Below are positions 43,574-52,324 of a stretch of DNA of 64,000 nt, piece after piece. The notes beneath the pieces were generated by a model. The model saw nothing but the letters and a program-made list of their open reading frames with translations, searched no databases and was not told where the DNA came from. Source of the DNA: Bradyrhizobium sp. SZCCHNS1050 (GTDB lineage Bacteria; Pseudomonadota; Alphaproteobacteria; Rhizobiales; Xanthobacteraceae). The DNA is taken from positions 248,001 through 312,000 of the forward strand of contig NZ_JAUETR010000002.1 of NCBI RefSeq assembly GCF_032484785.1, given 5' to 3'. Position 1 is the first letter of the stretch, and each line of letters begins with the position of its first letter. Position numbers and translations under genes: made by a program.

Positions 43574-44607
43574 TGGGTAAGATTTGCAAGATCCAGTACA
43601 ACAGGGAAACGTTCTACGCGAATGTGGGCGATATCCTGCTCGACGGCGCCATCAACAGTGGCGTGGATCTGCCCCATGACTGCCGCAGCGGAATCTGCGG
43701 CTCCTGCAAAGTGACGGTCATCGACGGCAAGCTGTTCGGCGGCATGGAAGGCGACATGGCGCATGCGTGCCAGGCGCGTGTCGTGTCCGACCTCAAGATC
43801 ATCACGGAGCCCGTGCCGGATACGGTGACGATGAACTGCGAGGTGGGCGATCTCGTGCGGCTCGCGCCCGACGTCGTCGGTGTCACCCTCGAGATGCCGA
43901 AGCCGCTGCGATTCTTCCCCGGACAATACGCCAAGGTCCAGTACCGCGGTTTTCCGACACGCTGCTACAGCCCGACCTATCCGATGGTCGGCGCGCCCGA
44001 TAGCCATCTGCTGTATCTGCACATCCGCATCCTGAAGGATGGCCTGGTGTCCTCGGCGCTCGGCCGTGACATCCAGGTCGGACATCGCGTCAAGCTGACG
44101 GCGCCGCTCGGCACCGCGTTCTTCCGTCAGAAGCATCGCGGCCGGATCATCCTGGTGGCGAGCGGCACCGGCTTCGCGCCGATGTGGGCGATCGCGGTCG
44201 CCGCCATCACGGAGAATCCGAAGCGCGAGATCGTCTTCATCGTCGTGTCACGCACCTTGCAGTCGTTCTACATGCATCAGGCGCTGTGCCGCTTGGCGCG
44301 CTTCCCGAACGTGAAGATCATCCCGATCGTGTCGGAGCCGCAGAACGTCTCGCCGGCGATTCGCAGCGGCCGGCCGACCGAACACATGCCGGAGCTCACG
44401 CCGAACGACGTCGTCTACACCTGCGGCGCGCCGGCTATGACGGAGGCGGTCGCGAAGATGTCGCGCGCGGCCGGAGCGAAGTGTCATTGCGATCCGTTCG
44501 TCTCGTCGGCGCAGCCCTCCGAGTCGAGCGGCGGACTCATGGATCGGCTGGTCGGGTGGCTCGACAGCCAGCGAGGCCGGCCGGCCATGTTCCAGCCGGC
44601 GGAATGA
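43573..44607 (+). CDS. 2Fe-2S ferredoxin / flavin reductase (NAD(P)H-dependent)
   Basis: A 344-residue iron-sulfur flavoprotein. The N-terminal plant-type 2Fe-2S domain has the ligands Cys37, Cys42, Cys45 (HDCRSGICGSCK) and Cys66 (HACQAR). The ferredoxin-NADP reductase part follows: FAD-binding RCYSPTYPM, and NAD(P)-binding ILVASGTGFAPMWAI, ending in VVYTCGAPAMTEAV. The design matches the reductase components of oxygenases and CDP-dideoxy reductases. A C-terminal ~40-residue tail is extra. It overlaps the cytochrome b gene by one base, so electrons probably go from NAD(P)H through it to the b-type haems. Confidence 0.9.
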   Translation: MGKICKIQYNRETFYANVGDILLDGAINSGVDLPHDCRSGICGSCKVTVIDGKLFGGMEGDMAHACQARVVSDLKIITEPVPDTVTMNCEVGDLVRLAPDVVGVTLEMPKPLRFFPGQYAKVQYRGFPTRCYSPTYPMVGAPDSHLLYLHIRILKDGLVSSALGRDIQVGHRVKLTAPLGTAFFRQKHRGRIILVASGTGFAPMWAIAVAAITENPKREIVFIVVSRTLQSFYMHQALCRLARFPNVKIIPIVSEPQNVSPAIRSGRPTEHMPELTPNDVVYTCGAPAMTEAVAKMSRAAGAKCHCDPFVSSAQPSESSGGLMDRLVGWLDSQRGRPAMFQPAE

Positions 44608-44614
44608 GATCGTT

Positions 44615-44637
44615 GCGGCCGCGACGCGCGCGGCCGC
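44615..44637. terminator. Candidate shared terminator hairpin
   Basis: gcggccgcg / cgcggccgc with a 5-base loop, in the 40-base gap between the convergent ferredoxin reductase and VOC-protein genes. No T-run on either side. Confidence 0.4.
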
Positions 44638-44647
44638 AGTCCGGCGC

Positions 44648-45505
44648 TCAGCCGGCCATGAACGCGAGCAGAGTGCCGGTGGCCGACGCGGGCGGAACGA
44701 TCAGGCTCGCGCCACTGCGCACCGCTGCCGCGCCCAGAGCCTTTTCGGTGGCGGTCAGATCGTGTGAGGCCAGCACCAGGCCTGCGCCGCCTCGCTCCGG
44801 CAGGCCGGCAAGCGACACACCCGGATAGCGCGCTGCGAGCTGGTCCCTGGTCAGGAATACGAAATCGGCGCGGTCACCGCCCGAGGTGACGGTCACGGCG
44901 CCGTCGGCTTCGTCCCGGCCGTCGCGATCGATCAGGCGCGACAGGTGAGCCGCGTCCTTGGCCGGATCCGGCGTCACGATCAGCGCCTGCTTCAGTTGCT
45001 TGGCGGCGTTGGCATGGCGCATCAGTTCCGGGATCCACACCGTTTCGCGCGTCTTGTGCTGGCAGGCGAAGATGCGCAGGCCGCCCGGAGCCTCCGCGAC
45101 GGGCCATTGAAACACGCGGAATTTCGCTGCCGAGATGCTGCCGTCGGGCAGGGGCACCGGACGCTCGAAGTCGATGGGACCAATCGGCTCAAAACCTTTC
45201 GCGCGGATTTCCTCGGCGCCGGCCGCGGAATCGATCGCCGTGAAGGCGATGCGCTCGATGCCTTCGCCGCGCTGGGCAAGGAAATTGCGGGTTGGAACGT
45301 TGTGATCGGTCTCGGCGAGGATGCCGAGCAACTCGATGTAGTCAGGATCGAGCATGATGGTGTAGTTGCCGGATCCCATCTTGGCACTGTGCGTGCCGCG
45401 CGGAGACAGCGTAAAACCCAGCCGCTTCCAGGTCTCCGCCGCGGCGTCGAGATCCTTCACCACGACGACCGCGTGATCGATACCGATGACATTCTTGAGG
45501 GCCAC
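44648..45505 (-). CDS. VOC (glyoxalase-like) superfamily protein
   Basis: A 285-residue protein. The GTG at 45505 is preceded by AAGGAG at 8 bases, which decides the start; an ATG at 45535 lacks such a site. Two vicinal-oxygen-chelate halves are seen. The first begins GIDHAVVVVKDLDAAAETWK RLGF, with YIELLGI, and the second region (KTRETVWIPELMRHANAAKQ) has lost part of the motif. The metal ligand His in GIDHAV and the Glu in YIELLG are kept. This is the Glyoxalase_3-like type of unknown substrate. It is divergent from an amino-acid or amine oxidase-like gene 150 bases away. Confidence 0.85.
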   Translation of the reverse strand: MALKNVIGIDHAVVVVKDLDAAAETWKRLGFTLSPRGTHSAKMGSGNYTIMLDPDYIELLGILAETDHNVPTRNFLAQRGEGIERIAFTAIDSAAGAEEIRAKGFEPIGPIDFERPVPLPDGSISAAKFRVFQWPVAEAPGGLRIFACQHKTRETVWIPELMRHANAAKQLKQALIVTPDPAKDAAHLSRLIDRDGRDEADGAVTVTSGGDRADFVFLTRDQLAARYPGVSLAGLPERGGAGLVLASHDLTATEKALGAAAVRSGASLIVPPASATGTLLAFMAG

Positions 45506-45655
45506 GCGTTTGTCTCCTTGCAGCGAACTTGGCATATTGGTGGCCGAACTATGCCCAATCGACCCATGCGCCGCAACCGGCGCTGCGGGGCGCTGGGCGC
45601 AAGGCAAGATCGATCTCCGGCAGGGCGGTCGACCAGCAAGGATGAGCTGTCCGCG

Positions 45656-46966
45656 ATGAGCACCACCACAGATTCCGTTCAATGGCCGCCATCCCTTTGG
45701 GCGGCGCAGACCCCGGCTGGACCCGACCTGTCCGAGCTTCAGGGCAGTGTGCAGGCCGACGTGGTCATCATCGGCGGCGGCTTCACGGGGCTGTCGACGG
45801 CGCTGCATCTGCGCGAAGCTGGGACGGACGTCGCCATCGTCGAGGCGATGGAGCCCGGCTGGGGCGCATCCGGCCGGAACAACGGTCAGGTCATTCCGAC
45901 GCTGTCACGTCCCGATCCGGACGACCTCGTCGCGCGTCATGGCGCCGCGGGCGAGCGCTTCGTGGCGATGTTGCGCGACAGCGCGTCCAATCTGTTCGAT
46001 ACCGTGAGACGGTACAACATCGACGCCGAGCATGAACAGGCCGGCTGGGTCCAGCCGGTGCATACGCCCGGCCGCATCAAGATCGCCGAGCGCAGGTTCA
46101 AGCAGTGGTCGAAGTTCGGTGCGCCGGTCGAGCTGCTGTCGCGCGATCAGGCGCGAGACATGCTCGGCTCGGACGCCTGGCATGGCGGCTTCTGGAACAA
46201 GACCGGCGGCCACATCAATCCGCTCGCGCTGGCGCGTGGCTTGGCGCGGACGGTGCTGAGCCTGGGCGGCCGGATCTATGCGCGCTCACCGGTCATCGAC
46301 TTCGCCCGGCGGGGGGATCGCTGGATCGTGCGCACCGCACGGGGGGAGCTGTCGGCGCGCGCGCTGGTGCTGGCGAGCAATGCCTATAGCGGCGAGTTCT
46401 CCAAGGCGCTCGCACCGGATATCGCGCACGAGGTGATGCCCGTGCTGTCGTGGCAGATGGCGACGCAGCCGCTGTCGGACAATGTCCGCAAGACCGTCAT
46501 CCCGGCGCGGCAGGCGATGTCCGATACCCATGGCGAACTCTATTTTGCGCGCTACGACGCCCGCAACCGACTGGTCACCGGCGGCGCCGTGATCGGCCCC
46601 GGCAACAAGGCCGAGCGGCTGAAGGCGCGGGTCGCCGAACGCCTGCAGCGCCTGTGGCCGCAGATCGGCGAGGTCAGGTTCGACTATGTCTGGAACGGCT
46701 ATGTCGGCATGACCACGGACTACATGCCGCGGATTCATCGCCTCGGTCCTGATGCCTATGGCTGGACCGGCTGCAACGGCCGCGCGGTCGCGCTCACGAT
46801 CCCCCTCGGTGCGGAGCTTGCGAAAGCGGTGCGCGGCGTGTCGGCGAACGAGCTGGCGCTGCCGTTCACGGAACCGGTCACCATTCCCGCGCACGCCCTG
46901 CTGCGTCCGTTCGCGCCGCTGATGCTGCTCTTGTACCGATATCGCGACGCGCGTGAGATCGGCTAA
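45656..46966 (+). CDS. FAD-dependent oxidoreductase (DAO family, PuuB/OrdL-like)
   Basis: A 436-residue flavoprotein. The FAD-binding motif is VVIIGGGFTGLSTALHLRE (GGGFTG at residues 40-45), followed by EPGWGASGRNNGQVIP, the pattern of gamma-glutamylputrescine oxidase PuuB and related enzymes. The N-terminal SLWAAQTPAGPDLSELQG and the C-terminal GYVGMTTDYMPRIHRLG, GWTGCNGRAVALTIPLG agree. Reaction by family: oxidation of an amine or N-methyl group with O2. The chain ends tail-to-tail with the ABC ATPase gene, overlapping it by three bases. The ribosome site (AGGA, about 12 bases upstream) is weak. Confidence 0.88.
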   Translation: MSTTTDSVQWPPSLWAAQTPAGPDLSELQGSVQADVVIIGGGFTGLSTALHLREAGTDVAIVEAMEPGWGASGRNNGQVIPTLSRPDPDDLVARHGAAGERFVAMLRDSASNLFDTVRRYNIDAEHEQAGWVQPVHTPGRIKIAERRFKQWSKFGAPVELLSRDQARDMLGSDAWHGGFWNKTGGHINPLALARGLARTVLSLGGRIYARSPVIDFARRGDRWIVRTARGELSARALVLASNAYSGEFSKALAPDIAHEVMPVLSWQMATQPLSDNVRKTVIPARQAMSDTHGELYFARYDARNRLVTGGAVIGPGNKAERLKARVAERLQRLWPQIGEVRFDYVWNGYVGMTTDYMPRIHRLGPDAYGWTGCNGRAVALTIPLGAELAKAVRGVSANELALPFTEPVTIPAHALLRPFAPLMLLLYRYRDAREIG

Positions 46967-48591
46967 GACGTGGGATGTTCGATCCGGGCGAAGTCGCCGC
47001 CCGGAATGGCCTCGAGCAGAGCCTGCGTATACGGATGCTGCGGGTTGCCGAACACGTCGTGCGTGGGTCCATGCTCGACGACCACGCCGTCCTTCATGAC
47101 CGCGACCAGATCGCAGATCTGGGCTGCGACGCGCAGGTCGTGCGTGATGAAGATGATCGACAGGTCGAGGCGCTCGCGCAGGCTGATCAGCAGCTTCAAC
47201 ACCTGCGCCTGAACGGAGACGTCGAGCGCGGACACCGGTTCGTCCGCGACCAGCACCTTGGGCTTCAGTGCCAGCGCGCGCGCCAGCCCGATGCGCTGAC
47301 GCTGACCTCCGGAGAACTCATGCGGGAAGCGATCGGCGGCCGACGGGTCGAGCCCCACCAGGCTGAACAGCTCGCGCGCCTCCGTCAGCGCCTGCTCTCG
47401 CGAGGTGCCGTGCACGATAGGTCCCTGCGCCACCAGATCGACCGCCTTGCGCCGCGGGTTCAGCGAGGCGAACGGGTCCTGAAACACCATCTGCATCTGC
47501 TGGGTCCGGTTTCTGACCTCGCTGCGAGAGAGGCGCGCCCAGTCCTCACCGTCGAGCAGGATCGTTCCTGCGTCGGGATCGATCAGGCGAATGATGCAGC
47601 GGGCGAGAGTGGATTTGCCGGAGCCCGACTCGCCGACGATGCCGAGCGTCGCGCCCTTTGGCAGCGCGAGCGAGACGTCCCTGACCGCATGGGTGACGCG
47701 CTCGCCGCGGCCGAGGAAGCCGCCGGTGCGATATGTCTTCGAGACACCGGAGATGGTGAGGATCATCCGGTCCGACAGCTTGCGTGCCGGGGGCGCTGCT
47801 ACCGGCGGTACCGCGGCGATCAGTTGCCTGGTGTAGTCATGCTGCGGCCGTTGTAGGACATCCGCCGCCGCGCCCTGTTCGACGACGCTGCCATGTTGCA
47901 TCACGACGACGCGGTCGGCGATCTCGGCGACGACCCCGAAATCATGCGTGATGAACAGCACCGCAGTCTTGCGCCTCTGCTGCAGCTCGCGGATGAGCTT
48001 GAGGATCTGGGCCTGCGTCGTGACGTCGAGCGCCGTCGTCGGCTCGTCGGCGATCAGCAGCTTCGGATCGAGCGCCAAGGCCATGGCGATCATTGCGCGC
48101 TGGCGTTGTCCGCCGGACAACTCGTGCGGATAGGCCTTCGCCGCGCGCGGCGGATCGGGAATGTTGACGTCCGAGAGCAGCGACAGCACGCGCGATTTGA
48201 TCTCGACTTTCGACAGATCGGTATGGATGTCCAGGACCTCGCCGATCTGGTCGCCGATCGTGCGCAATGGATTGAGCGCGGTCATCGGCTCCTGGAACAC
48301 CATCGCGATTTCGGCGCCGCGGATGCGGCGCATCTCGGCCGCCGTGGCGGTGCAGAGGTCGTGGCCGGCAAACAGGATGCGGCCGCCGTCGGTGGTCACG
48401 CCGTCCGGCAGCAGCCGCATGATCGTGTTGGCCATCATCGACTTGCCGGAGCCGGACTCGCCGACGATGCAGACGATCTCGTTTTCGGCGATCGAAAGCG
48501 AGACCTCCGAGATCGCATGCATGCGGTCGGCGCCTTTCGGCAGACGTACGCTGAGGCGGTCGACGGTCAGAACGGGCTTGGCTGGACTCAT
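46963..48591 (-). CDS. Peptide ABC transporter ATPase, DppD-DppF fusion
   Basis: A 542-residue protein with two ATPase domains. The first has Walker [11 protein letters not shown], signature [15 protein letters not shown] and Walker [13 protein letters not shown]. The second has [28 protein letters not shown] and [12 protein letters not shown]. After each domain the oligopeptide-transport C-terminal extension is seen ([23 protein letters not shown]). Fused two-domain ATPases of this type include GsiA. The ATG at 48591 overlaps the permease stop (ATGA). It is the last gene of the minus-strand transport operon. Confidence 0.93.
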   Translation of the reverse strand: MSPAKPVLTVDRLSVRLPKGADRMHAISEVSLSIAENEIVCIVGESGSGKSMMANTIMRLLPDGVTTDGGRILFAGHDLCTATAAEMRRIRGAEIAMVFQEPMTALNPLRTIGDQIGEVLDIHTDLSKVEIKSRVLSLLSDVNIPDPPRAAKAYPHELSGGQRQRAMIAMALALDPKLLIADEPTTALDVTTQAQILKLIRELQQRRKTAVLFITHDFGVVAEIADRVVVMQHGSVVEQGAAADVLQRPQHDYTRQLIAAVPPVAAPPARKLSDRMILTISGVSKTYRTGGFLGRGERVTHAVRDVSLALPKGATLGIVGESGSGKSTLARCIIRLIDPDAGTILLDGEDWARLSRSEVRNRTQQMQMVFQDPFASLNPRRKAVDLVAQGPIVHGTSREQALTEARELFSLVGLDPSAADRFPHEFSGGQRQRIGLARALALKPKVLVADEPVSALDVSVQAQVLKLLISLRERLDLSIIFITHDLRVAAQICDLVAVMKDGVVVEHGPTHDVFGNPQHPYTQALLEAIPGGDFARIEHPTS

Positions 48592-49418
48592 CGCTGCTTC
48601 AGCCGGGGGTTCAGTGCATCGTTGAGGCCCTGGCCGACCAGCGACACCGCAAGCACGGTGATGAGGATGGCAACACCGGGGATCGCCGATACGTACCACT
48701 GCACGCGCAGCACATCGCGTCCCAGGCCGATCAGATTGCCCCAGGAGGCGACGTTGGCGTCGGACAGCCGCAGGAAGGCGAGTGCACTCTCCAGAAGGAT
48801 CGCAACCGCCATCACGACGCCGGCATAGACGATCACCGGCGGCAGCGCGTTGGGCAGGATCTCGCCCAGCATCAGCTGGGTGTCGCGCATGCCGAGAGTG
48901 CGGCCTGCCTGGACGAATTCGCGGCTGCGCAGCGAGAGGAACTCAGCCCGCGTCAACCGCGCCGGCGCCGGCCATGAGACGATGCCGACGGCGATCGTGA
49001 CCGTCGTCAAGGTCGAGCCGAACACCGCGACCAGCACCAGCAGCAGCACGAAATTCGGCAGTGTCTGGAAGGCCTCGGTGATGCGCATCAGGATGTTGTC
49101 GACCCACCCGCCGTAGTAGCCGGCGAGCGCGCCGACCATGATTCCGATCGCCACGGCAATGAACGTGGCGACGCCGCCGATCAGGAGCGAGATGCGGGCG
49201 CCGTGAAAGATCTGGGCGGCGATATCGCGGCCGGAATTGTCGGTGCCGAGCAGGAACCGTGGATTGGCGAACGGCCAGATCAGCGGCCGGCCGGCGAGGG
49301 CGAGCGGATCGCGCGGATACAGATAGCCGGCGCTGATCGCCATGCCTACGACGATCAGTAGCAGGATCAGGCCCAGCACCGCAGCCGGACTGCGAAAGTA
49401 GCGCTTCGCGGCGTCCAT
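48588..49418 (-). CDS. Peptide ABC transporter permease, DppC type
   Basis: A 276-residue inner-membrane permease with six predicted helices. It has the N-terminal DppC pattern (PRFLLGTDNSGRDIAAQIFH GARISL) and the EAA-type loop (EFVQAGRTLGMRDTQLMLGE ILPN), the contact with the ATPase. It forms a heterodimer with the upstream DppB-type permease, two bases away, in the cytoplasmic membrane. Confidence 0.92.
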   Translation of the reverse strand: MDAAKRYFRSPAAVLGLILLLIVVGMAISAGYLYPRDPLALAGRPLIWPFANPRFLLGTDNSGRDIAAQIFHGARISLLIGGVATFIAVAIGIMVGALAGYYGGWVDNILMRITEAFQTLPNFVLLLVLVAVFGSTLTTVTIAVGIVSWPAPARLTRAEFLSLRSREFVQAGRTLGMRDTQLMLGEILPNALPPVIVYAGVVMAVAILLESALAFLRLSDANVASWGNLIGLGRDVLRVQWYVSAIPGVAILITVLAVSLVGQGLNDALNPRLKQR

Positions 49419-49420
49419 GT

Positions 49421-50398
49421 TCAGCCCTCCGCCGTGATGCGCGGATCGAGCCGCGCGTAGAGCAGGTCGGTGACGAAGTTGACCAGGATCACCAGCAGCG
49501 CGGAGACGAAGACGATTCCGAGCAGCGTGTTGAGATCGCGCTGGACCACCGATTCATAGGCGAGGCGCCCAAGGCCGGGCAGCGAGAATACGGTCTCCAC
49601 CACGACCGAGCCGCCGAGCATCGTTCCGGCCTGGAGTCCGATCAGCGTCACCATTGGCAGCAGCGCGTTGCGCAACACGTGGCGGGTGATGATGCGGGTT
49701 TCGTCGAGGCCCTTGGCACGCGCGGTGCGGACGAAATCGAGGTTCAGGACCTCGAGCATGGATGCGCGCATGATGCGCAGATAGATGGCCAGGAAGATCA
49801 GGCCGAGCGTCAGCGACGGCAGCACCAGATGGCTCGCAATGTCGAGCACGCGCCAGATCCCGGTGCTGACGGCGCCGATGTCCTCGAAGCCGCCCGCGGG
49901 CAGCCATTGCAGATAGATCGAGAACACCACGATGGCCATCAGGCCGAACCAGAACGAGGGCGTGGCGTAGAAGATCAGGCCGACCGTCGAGATCAGCGTA
50001 TCCGGCCAGCGATTGACGCCGCGCGCCGCGATCACGCCGAACACGAGGCCGAAGAAGAACGCAAAGGAGAGAGCGGAGGTCATCAGCAGCAGGGTCGGCG
50101 GCAGCCGCTCCAGGATCACGGCGGCGACCGGCTTGCCGTAGATCGCGGAGAAGCCGAGATCGAGACGCACCAGCCGCCACAGGTAGTTGGCGAGCTGCAT
50201 CGGGACCGACAGATCCAGCCCGTAGAAGCGGCGCAGCTCACGGGCGGTCGCCGCATCGCCGCCGCCCATCTGAGCCATCATCGCGTCGACCGTATCGCCC
50301 GGCGCGAGCTGCAGCAGGAGGAAGACGCCGATCAGGATCAGGAACAGGGTGGGGATCGAGGCGGCGAGCCGCCGCCCCGCAAGGCTCAAGATGCGCAT
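49421..50398 (-). CDS. Peptide ABC transporter permease, DppB type
   Basis: A 325-residue permease with six predicted helices. The start MRILSLAGRRLAASIPTLFL ILIGV and the EAA loop (DFVRTARAKGLDETRIITRH VLRN) with the C-terminal VVETVFSLPGLGRLAYESV fit DppB/GsiC-type proteins. It pairs with the DppC-type permease. The upstream gene, 24 bases away, encodes the binding protein. Confidence 0.92.
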   Translation of the reverse strand: MRILSLAGRRLAASIPTLFLILIGVFLLLQLAPGDTVDAMMAQMGGGDAATARELRRFYGLDLSVPMQLANYLWRLVRLDLGFSAIYGKPVAAVILERLPPTLLLMTSALSFAFFFGLVFGVIAARGVNRWPDTLISTVGLIFYATPSFWFGLMAIVVFSIYLQWLPAGGFEDIGAVSTGIWRVLDIASHLVLPSLTLGLIFLAIYLRIMRASMLEVLNLDFVRTARAKGLDETRIITRHVLRNALLPMVTLIGLQAGTMLGGSVVVETVFSLPGLGRLAYESVVQRDLNTLLGIVFVSALLVILVNFVTDLLYARLDPRITAEG

Positions 50399-50422
50399 GG
50401 CCTTATCCTGACGGATTCCGGC

Positions 50423-52039
50423 TCAGGCGGAAAGCCACAGATCGTGCCAGCTCGACGATCCCCAGCGCGGCGTGTTCGAGTGGTTGCGCGCCTTGGCCGT
50501 GATCACGGTGACGAAGATCTGCTCGATCGGCATCCACACCGGCAGCTCGGTATTGGCCTCGCGCACGAAATCTGCGTAGAGCGCCTTGCGCTTGGCCGGA
50601 TCGACCTCGGTCGCCGCGTCATCGATGATCTTGTCGATCTTGGCATCGTCCCAACCCCACTGATTGGTCCACGGCGCGCCCTTGGGCTGACCGGAGCGAT
50701 ACCAGACCGTGGTCGAAACCGCGGGGTCGTTGCGGTACTGGTGCCAGCCGGTCGCGAGATCGAAGGCGTGCTCGTCATAGACCTGCTTGAGGAAGCCGCC
50801 GCCATCGTTGCGCACGATCTCAATCGCGATGCCGACCTCGCCCAGCGACTGCTGGAGGAAGGTCGCCCACAGCGAGATGTCCTCCCCCCATGGCGCGGGC
50901 AGCAGCCGCAGCGAGAAGCGGGTGCCGCCAGCGCCGGGCTTGTAGCCGGCCTCGTCCAGGAGCGCCGCCGACTTGGCCTTGTCGTAGGGATATTGCGGCG
51001 TATTGGCGCCGGGGTAGAAGTCGGTCGAGGTCGACGGGATCGGACCGGTGCCCAGCTTGGCGAAATCGCCGAGGAAGTTCTCGATGAAGAAGGGAACGTT
51101 GATCGCGTGTGCGATGGCGCGGCGGACCTTCACGTCCGCCAGCTCCTTGCGGCGGACGTTGAACTCGAGCGTATTGGTGCGCGCGTTGCCCTCATTGCCT
51201 TTGGTCGAGACGATGAAGCGCTTATCCTTGCCGAGCCGCGCCATGTCGGAGATGGTCAGGCCCGAGAACGGGCTGTAGTGCAGCTCGCCTGCCTCCATTT
51301 GCGCCGCCGCCGCCGCACGGTCAGTGATCACCTTCCACACGATGCGGTCGAGATAGGGCGCGTTCGGCCGCCAGTAGTCGGCATTGCGCTCGGCGATGAT
51401 ATACTGGCCGCGTTCGTACTTCACGAATTTGAACGGACCAGTGCCAATGGGGGCGAGGTTCGCGGGGTTCTGCCTGATGTCGCCGCTCTCGTAGATGTGC
51501 TTGGCCGAGACGTAGCCGAGATCGGGCAGGGCGCGCAGCAGCAGGTTGAGCGGCATCGGCCGCTCGTAGCGGAAGATCGCGGTTTGCGGATCTGGCGTGT
51601 CGACCGCAGTCAGGAACAACTGCAGGGTCGATCCGTAGTTCAGGATCTTCTTCCACATGTTCATCGCGGTGAAGGCAACGTCCTCCGACGTGAACGGCTT
51701 GCCGTCATGCCAGGTGATGCCCTTGCGCAGCTTGAAAGTGACGGTCTTGCCGTCCGGCGTCGCCTCCCAGCTCTCGGCAAGTACGCCGACCGGCTGGCCG
51801 TTGGCATCGAGGTCGACGAGGTTCTCCTGGATCTTGCCGCCGATGATGTAGACGCCGGTTGAAGCCTGGAGGCTCGGGTTGAGCTGGCGTTGCTCGGCGC
51901 CGTAGTGAACGTTGAACACGCCACCCTTGCGCGGCGTCTCCTGGGCGAAGGCGCGGAGTGGATTGACCACGTTCGCGGCGATGGCAGCGGAGGTCAGGAG
52001 GGCGGTCCGGCGGCTGATCTCGAAACGGCTCGAATTCAT
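50423..52039 (-). CDS. Peptide ABC transporter periplasmic binding protein (SBP_bac_5)
   Basis: A 538-residue binding protein, first gene of the operon. It starts at ATG 52039 (a TTG one codon earlier is possible). The N-terminus has a twin-arginine-like motif, SRRTALLTSA, and a cleavage site near AFA, so export through Tat is likely. The family blocks are LVDLDANGQPVGVLAESWEA, FKLRKGITWHDGKPFTSEDV, PIGTGPFKFVKYERGQYI and RRAIAHAIN. Substrates of the family are peptides or related compounds; a link to the amine oxidase next door is possible but not shown. Confidence 0.92.
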   Translation of the reverse strand: MNSSRFEISRRTALLTSAAIAANVVNPLRAFAQETPRKGGVFNVHYGAEQRQLNPSLQASTGVYIIGGKIQENLVDLDANGQPVGVLAESWEATPDGKTVTFKLRKGITWHDGKPFTSEDVAFTAMNMWKKILNYGSTLQLFLTAVDTPDPQTAIFRYERPMPLNLLLRALPDLGYVSAKHIYESGDIRQNPANLAPIGTGPFKFVKYERGQYIIAERNADYWRPNAPYLDRIVWKVITDRAAAAAQMEAGELHYSPFSGLTISDMARLGKDKRFIVSTKGNEGNARTNTLEFNVRRKELADVKVRRAIAHAINVPFFIENFLGDFAKLGTGPIPSTSTDFYPGANTPQYPYDKAKSAALLDEAGYKPGAGGTRFSLRLLPAPWGEDISLWATFLQQSLGEVGIAIEIVRNDGGGFLKQVYDEHAFDLATGWHQYRNDPAVSTTVWYRSGQPKGAPWTNQWGWDDAKIDKIIDDAATEVDPAKRKALYADFVREANTELPVWMPIEQIFVTVITAKARNHSNTPRWGSSSWHDLWLSA

Positions 52040-52324
52040 CAAGGTCTCCCGAAGGCCAAGCGGGACGCTGGCCGATGGCGCAATCGGCGCGAAGATTACG
52101 CGGATCGCGGGTCCAAGTCATTTGCGAATTGCCATGCAGTTCTGCGGCATTCTCGGCCGGCCCATGCAGCCGGCGGCACCGTGGCATACATTGCTCGTAT
52201 ACGAACGATTGGGAGAAGATATTCGCCGACAGGGACTTGACTGAGGTGGGGATTGCCGGCTGCCACGAACAACCGGAGGCAACTCTGACGCGGCGCCAAT
52301 AGACTGCGCTATCTCAGATCGACG

